Assembly: GCA_019022495.1 (NCBI GenBank)
Contig: JAFEKR010000036.1
Coordinates: forward strand, 310,001 to 374,000
Length of the DNA stretch: 64,000 nucleotides
Direction of reading: 5' to 3'
Source of the DNA: Epichloe hybrida
Lineage: Eukaryota; Ascomycota; Sordariomycetes; Hypocreales; Clavicipitaceae
This document shows, one piece after another, positions 12,294 through 26,707 of this stretch. The notes under the pieces are model-generated. The model saw nothing but the letters and a program-made list of their open reading frames with translations, was not told the DNA's origin and did no database searches. Numbering within the stretch: the stretch's first letter is position 1; each line of letters starts with the position of its first letter. Both the position numbers and the translations under genes were made by a program.

Positions 12294-15200
12294 ATTCTAA
12301 AGCTTCTCCTACTAGTTACCTAAGAGTAATATAAAGGGAAGAATAACTTAATTTACTAGAACTATACTATATATTACTTAGGATTAGCTAGATAATAGTA
12401 ATACTATAGCTAGGGATATACTATATTCTATAACCTTATCTAAAGCTATACCCTTTACTATAGTAGTAAAAAAGGTAATAGTTAAGGAGTAAATTACCTA
12501 GCTTAAGTAACTTAAGAAACTATAGAATTAAGAAAAGAAGCTTACTAACTTAATATAATCTTATAGAGAACTAGTAAAAAGGGGCTAAAAGAATAGTTTA
12601 TCCTTAAGCCTTAGTAGCTAAGAAGTTAAGGTTTAAAATATTATAAAACTCTAATACCTTATAAACCTATAGAAGTATAAGATATAGCTTAATAACTTTA
12701 ACTATACCTTTAAGAGAGTAAATAAAAAGTATTACTAAGATAACTAAAAGATTCTCTTTATACTTAACTATATATATATAAACTATTAGGCTAGATAGGA
12801 CTAATATATTAAAGAATAACTAGCTAATAGTTAGGGTTATCCTAAGGATAACTAGGATAAGTTCTAAGACTAGACCCTTATACTACTTAAAGACTTTATA
12901 AGTTATAATATATAAATAGCTATATAGCTAGAAAACATAAAGTAAAAGAAGGGCTAGAGTTCTATTAAGTTTAGTATTTACTTAGATTTACTAGAGAAAC
13001 ACCTAGAATAAGCTCTAGAAAAGACCTATACTCTTATATTCTTTATAAAATTACTTCCTAACTTATAAGATTATATTAACTTATATATAAATATTACTAG
13101 TCTAATATAAGAAAATATTATATAACTTACCTAGTAATTCTAGGAGGTAATATTAAAGAATAAGCAAAAGCTAAATAATTTAGAAAAGATAAAGCTATAT
13201 AAGGTAGCTTAATACTAAAGATATAACTTCCTATAAGGGTATTAGCTAAATAAGAACTAAAGAGATAAGAATAAGGATAAGGAAAAGACCCTAGCTACTT
13301 ACCTAAATAATAATAGACTATAAGGAAGAAAATAGTGCTATAACTATAGTAATATAAAGTATTTCTTCTATAATTATAATAAGCTAAGGAAAGACTAATA
13401 AGAAGGTTAGGAAAACTCCTAGAGATAGAAGTAAAAGCCCTTATCTTTACCTTAGATACTAGGGTACTAGTAGGATGCTAATTATATATACTAGTTACTA
13501 TTTATAGGTATAAAGATATTAAAATAGTAGTAAATCTTAATAGTTATGCTAAGATTAATATTATAAGCGCTTAATTTATATAGACTTATAAGCTTAATTA
13601 GGCTAAGGCTATAGTACTTATCTTAAAGGTAGTAGGGGCTCTAATAGTCCCCTAATATAGTGTTTATAAGGTACTTATTTTAATTAAAGATTTATAAGGT
13701 AAAGAGAAAAACCTTAAGTTATTATATATAGCTATTAATAAGGACCTAAGAGTAAAGGAAAGCCCTATATTAATTAGAATATATATGCTTATAGAAGAAT
13801 ATATATATCTTTACTTATACTTATAAGAATAGTAATTTAAAAAAAGAAAGGTAGCCTTTTTACTACTAACTCCTTATAAGTTTATAAAGGTAATATATAA
13901 TAAGATAATTATATATACTATTATAGGTATATTAGAGAATAAGTTTATCCCTCTTAAAGATAAAGAGAAGGTAAGAGTATATAAAACTATTAAAGATATC
14001 CTAGAGAAACTATATAAGTTTAAAGATATATTTATATTAGATAAGGTAAGAAGCCTCCTATTAAAGAAGTTAACTAACTATATAATTAATCTTATACTAG
14101 GAGCTACACCCTTATATAGACTAATCTATTCTCTCTCCTAAAGTAAGCTTAGAGAGCTCTAGGAATATATTAATAATAACCTAAAGAAAGGCTAGATAAG
14201 ACCCTTAAAGAGCCTAGTAAGTATACCTATTTTATTTATACTAAAGAAAGATAAAACACTCTAGCTATATATTAACTATTAAGGGCTTAATAAGGTAATA
14301 TAAAAGAATTACTACACTCTCCCCTTAATTTTAAAGATCCTTAATTAATACTAAGGGGCCTATTTCTTTTCTAAGATTAATATTAAGAATATATACTACT
14401 AAATTTATATTAAAGAGGGTAATAAGTAGAAGATAGCTTTTTATATATATTATAGGCACTATAAGTACCTTATAATGCCTTTTAGGTTAATAAATACCCT
14501 AGCTACTTTCTAGAGTTATATCTATAAAGCATTATATAGGCTAGTTAATACTATTTATATAGTGTATCTAGATAATATCTTAATTTTCTCTAAGATAAAG
14601 GAGAAGCACACTGAATATATTAAGTAAGTCCTTAAATATATAAGGTTAGTAAAGTTATACATAAAACCCTCTAAGTGCTCTTTCTATAAGGAATTAGTAG
14701 AATTCCTAGGGTTTATTCTCTCTATTAATAGGATATTAATAGATACTTACTAGGTTAATATAATTAGAGAATAGAAGGAGCTAATAAGTTTTAAGGATAT
14801 ATAGTTATTTCTTAGGTTTTATAACTTTTACTAATAGTTTATTTATAAATACTCTAGGATTATAGTATCTCTTTATATGTTAATAAAGGGTAGTTAAAAT
14901 AGTATTTAGACTAGGAGGTTTATATTTAAAGAAAAGGAGTAGTTAGCGTTTTACTAGCTAAAAGATACCTTTTAGTAAGTGCCTTTACTCTAATACTATA
15001 ACCTAAGTTAGGTAGTATATATTAAGATAAATACCTTAATTTTTATAATAGTAAGAATCCTATCTTAGTAAGATAATAAGGGCTATTAGTATCTAGTAGC
15101 CTTTTAGTTAAGGAAGTTTATAAATACTAAATATAACTATAGTATAGCTAATTAAGAGCTACTTACTATAGTAAAGTTATTTAAACACTAGTAATATTAT

Positions 15201-18200
15201 ATTAAAGGCATAGAGATACCTATAAAGGTCCTATTAGACTATTATAACTTATAAACCTTTATAAGATAGTAAAAGCTAAATAGAAAATAAGTATAATAGT
15301 GTATATTTCTTTACCCTTTCTATTTTATAAATAAGTATAGACTAGAGAAAAGTAACCTTATAAATATACTATTAAGAAAGTTTAATTATAAGGGTAAACC
15401 TATATTAAATAAGGCGCTTTTACTAGAGCTTTAAAGGAAGATAGTAAATATCTATATAGTAAAAGAAAAAGTACTAATATATTAAAGAAGTTATAGTATA
15501 ATACTAGTCTTAGAACTTACTAAGGTAAGAGTAGCCTAGGTAAAAGGCTAGTTAGCTACTATAGATTTAGTAATAGGTTAGCTAAATAAGGGTAATTTTA
15601 AGGAGAAGGTAGCGTGTATTTAAGATATTAGTATAGTATAAGTAATTTAGGGGGCTATTATATTACTAAATCCTTACTAATCTATAGTAAATAAACTATT
15701 AGTGTAACTACTATAGAAAGTATAGGACTAAGATCTAGATTTATAAAAGCATAGAGGTAAGGTTAACTTCTAAGTAAAAGGGAGAGGAAAAGCTAGTCTA
15801 TAGTTATATATTATAAGGGGCCTCCTAATATATAAAGACTAGGTAGTTATTCTACAGGAGCCTATCTTATAATAGGAGCTTCTATAGCTATACTATAGTA
15901 ATCTATTAGTAAGTTACTTTAGAACTAAATATACTCTTAAGCTACTAAAATATTACTATTAGTAGCTAGTAATAAGTAAAGCTATTTTAAACTATATATC
16001 TAGCTATAGAGTATACTAGCATGTAGTAGCTAGATAGCACTACCCTTATAGAAGCCTTAAATTACTACTAATACTAAGGTAACTATAGGTAAAGATCTTA
16101 ATAGACTTTATTATAGGTTTACTACTAGTGTAGCTAGGTAAGCAAGAAACTAACATAATCCTAGTAATTATAAACTAATTTACTAAGTACTTTATCTTCT
16201 TTCCTATAAAGACTATAATTAATATAGCTAAATTAGTAAAGTTATTCTATAAGGAGATTAAGCTATAATTTAGAGCGCTAGAGGGTATTATATCTAATAG
16301 AGAGTTAGTATTTATAAGCTAATTCTAGTTAGAGATATATTACTAGTTATATATAAAGTAAAGGCTTTTAATAGCATTTTACCCTTAAACTAATAGGTAA
16401 ATAAAGAGAATAAATTAGGTGCTTAAGTATTACTTATAATATTTTATTAAAGAGAACTAATAACTATAGCTAAAGCTACTTCTTATAGCCTAATTTATAT
16501 ATAATAATACTATTAATAGAATAATAAGCTACTCCCTTAACTATACTCTTATAGGCTATTTACCTAAGTTTTACCTTACTCTTAAGAATAAGAGCATAGA
16601 GAGGGAGGTCCTAGAGGCTTATATATATATTAAAAAGCTATATAAGATTAGGGAGAAACTAGTATATAACTAGGTAAGGGCTACTATAGTATAAGTAAAG
16701 TACTATAACTAGAGATATTAGTTAATAACCTTAAAAAGAGGAGACTTAGTACTACTATTAGTAAAGAATATTAGGCTTAAGGATATAAAATAGAAGCTAA
16801 ACCTAAGATTTATTAGGCTATTTTAAATACTTAATACTATAGGTAAATAAGCGTACTAACTAGCGCTACCTAATAAGTATAGCTAACTATATAATATATT
16901 TTATGTTAGCCTGTTAGAGCTATAGAATTACTAGGAAAATGCCCTAGATAAGAATATACTAATGCCTAACCTTAAAAATAATAATAATAAGTTTAAAGTT
17001 AAAGAAGTTAGGGATTATAGGAAGATATATAAAGGTAATAAATACCTAGTAAAATAGAAGGGCTAGCTAAGTAAATATAATTAATAGGTAGTGTTAGAAG
17101 ATATAGAAGGCGCTTAATATATAATTTAAGCTTTCTATTAAAGTAAAATAAGTAAAAAGCATAGTAAAATATAAGTAAGTTATAAGTAATAAGGGATAAG
17201 GTAATTATAAAAAAGGCCTAGCCTTATTAGCTACTATTACACTCTAATTAAAACCTTTATTAAACTATTTACTAAATAATAAAAGAAAAAAATACCTATA
17301 AGGAGGGGAGTCTTATAGGAAACCCTTCTATAGTTACCCCCTTATATATTAAAATAATACTATTATAAAGAAAGTACTTAGTGCCCTTACTCTTATTCTC
17401 CTAAACTACTACCTCTATTACCTAGAAAAACTAGTGCTTTACTACCCCCTAGGGTATAAATCCTAGATTATAATATTATAGCTATAAAGTTATTTTTCTT
17501 TTCTAGGAATTATAATAGTTTAGCTATAAAAAGTTAGTAAATAAGTAATAAAGGAGAAGTAATAACTTATAATCCCTAGGGCAAGGGTAGGATATATAGT
17601 AACTAAAAGTTACTAGTATAAAATAATATACTAATTATATATAGCTAAAGCAGCTTACCTAGGAGGTAAGTAAAGGTCTAAAGAACACGTAATAAAATAT
17701 ACCTAATAGACCTTAGTAACCCTAGTTAAACTAAAGGAAATATAATAAGCTATATTAGTGTAATTAAACCCTAAAATAAGGTTTAGATAATAAGTGCTAA
17801 AATAGTAGTAAGTTACCTTAGAAAACATATAATTATTAGGGTTATTAGGGTCCTAATTACTTAGGGTATTTATTAAAGTTTTTACCTAATTAAGGATAGT
17901 AAGAAAATCTAGAAAATCCCCTTATATAGTTAGTATTACCTAGAGAGATATAAGTAATTAAGGACTAAAAGAGTAAAGAATATAATATACTTACTATCTT
18001 ATAAGTATTACTATGTTTAATACACTAGATATAATACTTTAAATGTTTCCTTTTAATAATAGTAGTTAGCGCGCTAAGGAATTAATAGTTAATCTAAGGG
18101 ATATTAGGCTTAGCTAGAGGATTTTTCTTAAAGTCTGCGTAACCTATATGTAAATAATATATATAGAAATATCCTCTTAAATAAATATTAGGGATAGCTA

Positions 18201-18482
18201 TAATAATAATACTCTTAATACTTTCCTTATTTAATTCTATTCTAATAATAAGGTAAGTAGTAAAGGTAAAGTTATAGTAACTAATAATATAATAGTATTT
18301 AAGGAAAAGTTTACTATAAATAAGAAAGGAAAAGTTAGTAATATAATAGGGAGTTATAGGTGAATTTATACTTAAACAGTAATATTATTTATTATTATTT
18401 TAGTATAGCTATTACTTAGTAAATAGCTATATAGTACTTACTAAAAGCTATTTAGGAGCCTAGCTAAAAGTAAGGGGGTAAT

Positions 18483-18684
18483 TATAAGGCCTTACTTATA
18501 ATACTAGCGCGCTAGCGTACCACTAGGTAGGTATACTACGCCCTAGGGCTAGGTCTATGTAATACTAGTAAGTCACTAGCTATAAGCTAGTGACTTGTAC
18601 GTATAACACACTTAGACCTAGCAAGCTTTAGTCAATATACGAACGCCCCTATACCTCTTGCCTAGCTATCCCTCTGTTCTCACA
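18483..18684 (+). repeat. 3' LTR, gypsy chromovirus
   Basis: 202 bp, starts TATAAGGCC (TGTGAGGCC before mutation) and ends GTTCTCACA, followed by cttaa. The first half is mutated and the last ~90 bp spared, the mirror image of the 5' LTR. Confidence 0.95.
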
Positions 18685-18689
18685 CTTAA

Positions 18690-19174
18690 GCACCTTAATA
18701 TAAATTAAATATAGATTTAAGAATAATATACAATAGGTAATATTAAGGTAAATTTGATAAAGACCTTTAAGATACCTGCAAATAGCTTTATAAAGCCTTT
18801 ATTAGGTTAAATATATAGGGACTTCTACTATAGAATTAGTCTAAGGGAGATTCCTACCTAATTATAACACTAGAGATTATTTATAATCTCTTCCTATGCC
18901 TTAGAATATTAGCTTTAATAGATATCTTAGCTATAGGGGGTATGTTAGGAAGAGCTCCTTAAAGCATTAGATATATAGGTATGGATTATGTATTAACTAG
19001 GATAAAACCTATTATAAGATATTAGTAAAGACAAATGTATTAGAAGTACCTTCGTAAACTAGTCATTACTATAGCGCACTGTGTACCTTTTAGGTACAAA
19101 AGTCAGCTGCTGTCTGCACCTCTGATTGATCGAATTGAACACTTTTTATCATCTATTTACACCCCTACCTGACA
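18690..19174 (+). mobile_element. Copia family B, copy 1, fragment 3 with 3' LTR
   Basis: The end of RNase H (18690-18942) and the 232-bp 3' LTR (18943-19174, starting TGTTAGGAAGAGC and ending CCTGACA). Collinear with 48126-48607 of copy 2. The next bases, gtaat (19175-19179), would be the right-hand target duplication; its partner is not in the window because the left end of this copy is missing. The insertion lies inside a gypsy element. Confidence 0.9.
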
Positions 19175-20631
19175 GTAATAGACTTAATAAATAAGGGTTA
19201 GATTTAAGCAAGCTCCTTATTAGCAATAGCCTTAGTATTACTAGTAAAAAAGCCTAGTAAGGGTTAGAGGTTTTGCGTGGACTATTATATGCTTAATAAG
19301 ATTATAGAATAAAACTATTACCTACTACTACTAGTAAAAGAAATATTATATTCTTTAGCTAAGGTAAAGTAATTTATAAAGCTAGATATATAATTAGTGT
19401 TTTACTATATATATATTACTAAGGGTAAGGAACACTAGACTATATTTTAGATAAGGTTTAGCTTATTTAAATAGCTAGTATGCCCCTTTAGGTTAGTAAG
19501 TGTGCTAGTAACTTTTTAGAGGTATATTAATAGTGTGTTAAGTAGTATCCTTAGTAATTATATTACTATATATCTTAATAATATGCTTATGTACTTAGGT
19601 GGATTATAGAAGGATTATATACAGAAAGTCCGCGGCATGCTATCTAGACTATAATAAGCTAGTCTAAACCTAGATATTAAGAAGTATATCTTTATAACTA
19701 AAGAGGTTAAGTACCTTAGTTTTATTATCTAGGTAAGGAAAGCTATTTATCTAAATAAGGAGAAGATTATAGTAATTTAGGATTAGGAGGGACTAACTAG
19801 GGTCTACGGAGTCTGTAGCTTTCTAGGTTTTACTAACTTTTATTATGATTTTATACTAAACTTCTTAGATATAGTAAGCCCCCTTATTAACTTAATAAAG
19901 AAGAGAACCCTATTTTACTAGTTAGAGAAGTATAATAAGGCTTTTAAGGTACTAAAGTTAGCTTTTATATTATACCTAATCCTAGCTTAGTAGGATCCTA
20001 AAAGAAATACTTTAGTAAAGGTAAATTACTTAGGAATAGCTTTAGGTAAGTATCTTTCCTAGTTTAGTAATAATAGTATTTTATATCTAGTAGCCTACTA
20101 TTTAGCTTAATTATAGGTAGCTTAGTGGAATTATATAATTTATAATAAGGAGCTACTTATAATTATCTCTTATCTTAAGGTATAGTTAGCAAAGCTATAA
20201 AGCATAAGTAAGCTATTTATAATACTAATAAACTATAAGAACCTTAAGTACTTTATAGTACTAAGGGAGATATTAGAATATTAGGCATAGTAAGTAGAGA
20301 CTCTAGCACTCTTTAATTTCTATTTATATTATAAGCTAGGCACTTAAGCAAAACATCCGGATGCGTTATTATAGTGTTATCTAAATAGGCTAGAAATAAA
20401 AAGGGTAAAGGCACTAATTATTTAGTTAGTAATAAGCCCTATAAAATTCTCCTTTAAGGGGGGATAGCTATACATTTACCTTAGACTAGTTATAGTAATA
20501 GATAGAATTTCCCTAGGGGGTAGCCTAGCTATATTAAGGAATCTACCTACTAGTAAGTTAATATTTATAAATAAGTACCTTTAGTCTCTATAGGATTAGT
20601 TAGTAGCTTAGGATAAAGCTTATAAGCTATA
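19175..20631 (+). mobile_element. Second gypsy chromovirus, fragment 1 (RT and RNase H)
   Basis: The + strand reads as gypsy RT: a CVDYYMLNK block near 19277, a YLNNMLMYL block near 19570, then RNase H (about 19900-20350). Its 5' part is missing, replaced by the copia family B LTR ending at 19174. It is cut at 20631 by copia family A copy 2 (target duplication ctata, 20627-20631). Stops occur throughout. Confidence 0.88.
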
Positions 20632-20897
20632 TGTTGATTCCTTCGGATCTTCATCGGTTTAATCGTAGCCAAAGACCGGATTAAATTGTGGGTCCGGCGC
20701 GATGCATATAATGCGATTGGCTGCATTAATTCGCCACCCCCTCTTTTGCCCTACATACGGGTTTCGCTTACCTTCCTAGCATCTAGACTTTCCCTCTCTT
20801 TTCCCTCTTTCCTTCCTAGCTAATTTAATTAACTATTATTAACTTTAATTATATAGGATTACCCTTATACCTACGTAGGACCTTAGTGTAACTAACA
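20632..20897 (+). repeat. 5' LTR, copia family A copy 2
   Basis: 266 bp, TGTTGATTCC to ACTAACA. The outer half is spared (for example GGGTCCGGCGCG), the inner half mutated. CTAATTAGTAATTA follows as the putative primer-binding site. Confidence 0.95.
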
Positions 20898-23800
20898 CTA
20901 ATTAGTAATTAACTTTATAACCATAGATAAGCTAGGTATTATAAGAAAAGATATTTCTACAGACACCACTACTACTACCCCTTATTATACTATAATAGTC
21001 ATTATGGTAGAGAGGCATAACTATATAAGTATGCTAAAGGAAGAGACTAGAATCCTAGTTACAGGCTTATTAGGCTTCTAAGGAATTAATCTATTAACCC
21101 TTAGGCTAAGGGATATAACTTTATTATATTTATCTAGGATATTATTATCAATTATTAATTTTATTATCCATTATAAGAAAACTAACTAACTAACTAAATC
21201 TATTACTATAAGGTATTTATTTTAAACCTAATGTTAAATAACCTTAGCTAAGCTAGCTAACACACCTATAAATTCCCTTTAATATATTACTTTCTAATAG
21301 ACCTTTAATCTCTCCCTATCAGTATTTACTACTTATTTTTGCCCCCTTTACTCTTAGTGCTATTTGCCTTATACTTATTAGTAAGAGAGAGAGATTACCT
21401 CCTTCCCTTCTTTTTATAAAAAATAGGAAGTAGTAATTCCTATTATTCCCTTATTACTTTTCCTATTATTTTCTAGTTACTTTTAGAACTTCTATTACTT
21501 TCTTTATCTCTATTAATTTATTCTTATTACTACTTTTACTACTTTTACTACTTTTTCTTTTATTTTTCCTGTTTTTATAATCTTCTGATTTTATTAGAGT
21601 AATAACACTTCTAAAGTATAAAAGAAGAACCTTATAATAGTAATAGGCAAACATAGAAGCTTAATTAGTAGTAAAAACAATAAATTAGTAATATTCCTTT
21701 TATAGTTAAAGATAGCAAAGGAATCTAGACCTTCTATAAGAGTAAAGGCTACTAGTAATAGTAAGGCTCTAACTATTACCCCTAAAAGACCCTAAGAGCA
21801 TGAGTTACCCTTATGTCTTTAATAGCTTACTTATAACTTCTCTAGTGATTAGAAAGAATCTGTTAAGCTAGATCTAGAGACTACTATATAGCTTAAGCTT
21901 AATAACTAGATTATAAGATTTATTAACCTTAGTAAATATTAAGGTTAGAGAGATAATAACCTATAGAAATTATTCTAAGAAGACTTTAAAGGCTAGTTTA
22001 AAGATACCTTTAAAAGGGCTATAAAGGAAGTTATTAGAGAATTACATAATTCTCTATGAGATTATAGCGTTTTTATTAAGCAAGGCCTAGGATATTTAAT
22101 CCTAGTATCCCTTAAAGAAGTGCTTTATTAAACTTTAATACCTCTTTAGTTATAGGAGAGATTATAAGAGAGACTATAATCTTCTAAACCCCTAGAGCCT
22201 TAACATTAATAGCCCTAATAACTTGCCCTAGAAATTCACCTTCCCTAACCCTAAAGACTATATAAACCTTTATAAAAGCCCTCATAATAATTACTATTAA
22301 ATTAATAGCTTTATCCTAATAATTATTATTAATAATAACTAGGGGACTATTATTTACAACAAAATATGCCTTTATAGTAATTTGCCTCTAAAGATTAGAT
22401 TACAAAGAAAATCTTAGAGCTTACGAAGATGTATAAGAATAGTAACTACTATAGTAAGAAGCTATATAACTTCTTAATGCTAAAGATTATGCTCTTTAAA
22501 AATAAGTGTAATAGAATTAACCTTCCTTAAACGTATTATTAGAAGGCTTTCCCTATTATATTAATAAGTAATGCTAAATAATACTTCCTTAATTACCTCT
22601 TTAGGAATAACTATTCCTATAAAAAGATCATTACCTATATCTATTAACGCTTTAAGATAAAAAGTAACTAATAATTCTATTACTACTAATAGAGTAGTAT
22701 AATATTAAAGAATATAATTAAGAAGAACCCTAATAAAAGTAAGCTTAATTACCTTAAGATTATATTATTAACCCTTAAGAAGATTCACAGAGGACTATAC
22801 CTTGCTAAAATAGTAAATACTAAGCTTTATAAGTAGGCCTTAAATACTATAGCTAGTGTGCCTAAATATTAGATAGTAGAATATATATAATCCCTAGGCT
22901 TTAAAAGTCTTACTAGAGACCTCTATAAGGTAATTACTATTATGGAATTAAATAAGAGGTCCTCCTAATACCTTTAGTACTAATAAGGAGACTCTCTAGA
23001 GGCTATGTTTACTAATTATTAGTATAGATAGTAATTATCCCCTGTGGTAGAGGAAGCTATTACAGACAGAGCCCTAGGCTAAGCACTAAGCGCTGCTTTA
23101 TATATAGTAAGAGTAGCTACTAGTTCTTTAATTACTTTGCTAAAGAATATTAAAAGGAAAAGGACTACTAGTAGGCTAGTAAAACATATTATATACCCCC
23201 TTTAGAGAAAAGATTCTAGGTATTCCTTGCCTCCTATGAAGGGTAGGATAATAATAAGCCTAATAAAGGCTTAGGTTAGAATTAGGAATTATATCTTTTA
23301 GCATGCATAGAAGCTAAAGATAATAATAATAATATAGAGAAGCTACTATTAATAGCACACCTAAGTATTATATAATTCTTTTACTCTAGATTATAGACTA
23401 ACTATAATGCTACTAATGTTAATATCCTTGTGACCCTAAATAATTAAGCTTTCTAATATATATTCCTTAGGTAGGAGCTCTATAAGCTATAAGAGTGTAA
23501 TAAAGGCTTAATTTGCTATGTCTCTAAAGAATACTATTCTAAAGAGGTTTTTAAAGGGATTATACCTAACACTAGCGCTGTAGGAAAGTTAACTATAGGA
23601 GAGGTATAAGTAAAGGCTTTATTAAGATTAATGCCTTTATTAAAGGTAACCCCTTATAAACCCTAAATTATTATATTTAGCGCTAGATTAGTAGTTATAA
23701 GAGAAATCCTTTATATGCCTATAGACCTTAGAGAGCTTAAATTCTATATCCTTAATATAGCTACCCCCTTCCTCTTCTTAATTACTAATATAAATAAAAT

Positions 23801-25891
23801 ATAAGTTAAGATTAATAACCTTACTAACGTACTTATCTAAGGTAATAAGACTATACCTATTATGTAATAATAGGGCTATCCTTAGTAGTTACTAGAGGTA
23901 AGAGAAATAGTTACCTTCTACCTTTTAGAAGGAGATATCTATTAATTATATTATTAACTTAGTTACCCTTTTGTTTAATAACTTATAAAGATCCTTTACT
24001 TAGCTAGTTATAAAGTTAAACGCTAGGTAATTAAGGAATTAACTAAAGTTTACTACTATTACTAGATATATAGAAAGGCCCCTAGTTAATTCAAGTTCAC
24101 AATCAAAGATAACCACGAATTTAACTATAAGATTATTATTAATATTATATAAATCAATAGCTAACTAGTGCTTTATATTATTAATTTAGTAACATTATTC
24201 TAGGTAGCCTAATTCCTTAATCTAAGGAAGCAGAAAGCTTAAGATATCTAGGACACTATCCGTAAATATTAGATTAATACTTATCTTAGACCTCTAGAAT
24301 AGATTATATATAACGCTAGTAATAACTTTACTTTTGCTAAGTTTAAGCACTATACTTAACTAATATTAATTAAGACTAATAAGATACTAATTAAAGCCTA
24401 TAATAGTATTAGAAAGGTTAAGAGATATTACGGACCTTTATGCTAAGCTTATGATATTATTATAGACTTAATTAGGATAGAACTTATACTAGAGTAATAT
24501 CTTTAAATAGCTATTAAAGTAATTAATAACTCTATAGGCCTAAATAGTATTATCCTAACCCTACTAGTCTTTAGAGGCTACCTATAAATAATAGATAAGT
24601 TACTACTAAGTATCTCTATTATTTAATATACTAAAGTAATTTATAAAGCTACTAATAAAGTCTACTACTATCTAGCTTTATAGCAAGTCTATAATACCCT
24701 TAAAGTCTAGAATAGCCTTAATATAATACCTATATATTAGCTACCCTTATAAGCTAATATACACATATAAAGAGAGAAGGGTAGCTAGCATAGCCCTTAT
24801 AAGCTACTTACTACTAATAAAGAGACTTATATAGTTAATATACCTTATAGCCTAGTAAAGTTTTGCTTTATAGTAGTAAAGCCTTACTATAAAGACCTAT
24901 ATATTATAGAGAGACTAAAGTAGTAGGAGATAGAGCCTAATAATATAGAGGAAGAAGCAACTATATAACTAACTACTACTACTAAAAGAAATTCCCTAAT
25001 AGAAGAAGGTAAAGAGCTATAAGTACTAGCTAAGAGAAAATAAGGGAGACTAAGAAAGGCCCTTATAGTTTAATTTATAAGCATAGAAGAGTCTAAAGAA
25101 AAAGCTTATAAAGCCTAGAAGGCCTTAAAGGGAAGCTATTAAGTTAAAGACTTACTACCTTACCCTAAAGGAATAAAAGTAAGGAAAAGAAAACCTTATA
25201 GCCCTAAGAAGAATATTAGCCTAATTTAGCTCTATATACTTATAAATAAAGATTAGGAGAAGGCCTTTATTTAAGAAGCTATAGCTAGAGGGATACTAAA
25301 TATAGCATTCCTTATAGTAAAGGAAGAGGCTAATTAAAACCTTACTCTTTAACTTTACTAAGAAAGGAAGATTATAACCTTAGGAAAACCCTTTAAGTAA
25401 TCTAATTAAGCTAAGATTAATGCTTTATAAGCTTATAATATATTTAAATTTATTAAGTATAACCTAGCAAAGCATAGAGGTTATAGAATCTTTAATTCTT
25501 ATATAGTTAGAGAGATTAAAGGCAAAGGAATGGACTTGCTATACAAGAAATCCCGCCTTATTATATAAGGCTATAATAACAAAGGAAAGGAATTTATCCT
25601 AACATAATCGCTAACAATTTAACAAGCAAGCTAACGACTTATTGTAGCTATTACTCCATTATTAAGAAAAAGAGGCATTTACCTTTAGATTTATGATATT
25701 ACACAAGCCTACACTTAATTACACATAGTGCTAATAAGGCTAATTATTATAAGATTACTAAAGTAAATTACACATCTCTTTCTAGAAGGGACTGTAATTA
25801 AATTAATTAGACCTCTTTACAGGATTACAGAGGCTAGAACCTACTAGTAAGTAATATACTTCTATTACTATAGGGATAACCTTAATATAAT

Positions 25892-26707
25892 TATTGAAAT
25901 GTAGGGAGCTAGTTACCAGCTGCCAGCTGGCAACAGCTGTACAAGTGCAAGCTCTACGGTCGGGGACCGATAGGGCCGTAACGTTAAATCAATTAACGCA
26001 ACGCAACGGAAGGTTGTGGCAGTTATTAACTAATAGAATTCAATTTAGATTACTTTTATAATATCTTATAGAGTAATAGAATTGATTTTAGATACGTTGT
26101 ACAGGCAATGCGGCTGTTGTTAGTTAAGAGGACTAGCTATCTAGCTAGTTGAAAAGATCTTCTTCCTCTTATAGACCTACTAACTGTATTAGTGGATCCG
26201 GGCCGCTAACGGGGTCTTACAGGCCACTTTTGATTTTCCGCAAAATTCATTTATATGCAAAAACCAAAAAATCGACTCACTACCATACTAGCTAGCAACC
26301 CATATGCACTAACTTTTGGTCTAAAAAATAACCTTACATAAAGAGAAAGCCCTATCTTTAAGCTTCAATTTGCTATATGTGAAACTTTTGTATGACCTCT
26401 AGATAAAGAGAAAATCGTTGTTAAAGATAGCTATAGGGTAAGTTATGTGTAGGGTAACCTGCTTACGTCACCCTAGCTTACCTAATTACTAGTGGCGTGG
26501 TTGTAGCCACACTTGCAGCCACAACGCAATTAACTAATTAGTTATCCACACGGTCGGTCGCAGCTGTTGACAGCTGCGACGCAGCCATTGATAGCTGCCC
26601 TCGCGACCGTTGACAGCTGCAGTGCAGCTGTCAGACTTGCAAAGCAAACTAGTAATAAGAAGGTTCTTTAACTAGAAAAGGGCTAAAAATAGGTCTTATT
26701 TTTAACA
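25892..26707. mobile_element. 816-bp solo LTR nested in copia family A copy 2
   Basis: Absent from family A copy 1 (junction at 8720). Flanked by the 5-bp duplication ataat (25887-25891 and 26708-26712). Ends are TATTGAAATG (TGTTGAAATG before one transition) and TTTTTAACA. It has no coding capacity and no internal region, so a solo LTR is the simplest reading; a TRIM-like element is possible. It keeps near-normal dinucleotides although its host is saturated with RIP. It holds seven CAGCTG sites and two perfect 11-bp-arm hairpins (26557-26580 and 26611-26633). Confidence 0.85.

Larger units (their letters stand above)
12092..18684 (+). mobile_element. Ty3/gypsy chromovirus with chromodomain (complete, RIP-degraded)
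   Basis: 6,593 bp with 202-bp LTRs and target duplication cttaa (12087-12091 and 18685-18689). It interrupts the copia family B RNase H, whose intact order is at 48116-48130. Readable on +: zinc knuckle (about 13320-13390), RT with the HYKYLIMPF and YLDNILIFSK blocks (about 14455-14595), RNase H (about 14925-15330), integrase (about 15790-16930) and a chromodomain-like tail with YLVK followed by a KG motif (about 16985-17115). RT before integrase plus a C-terminal chromodomain defines a chromovirus. All frames are closed by RIP-type stops. Confidence 0.92.

Noticed and set aside
17836..17870. TTAGGG-like words that could suggest telomeric repeats
   Set aside because: Only two imperfect copies inside a gypsy element; no array.
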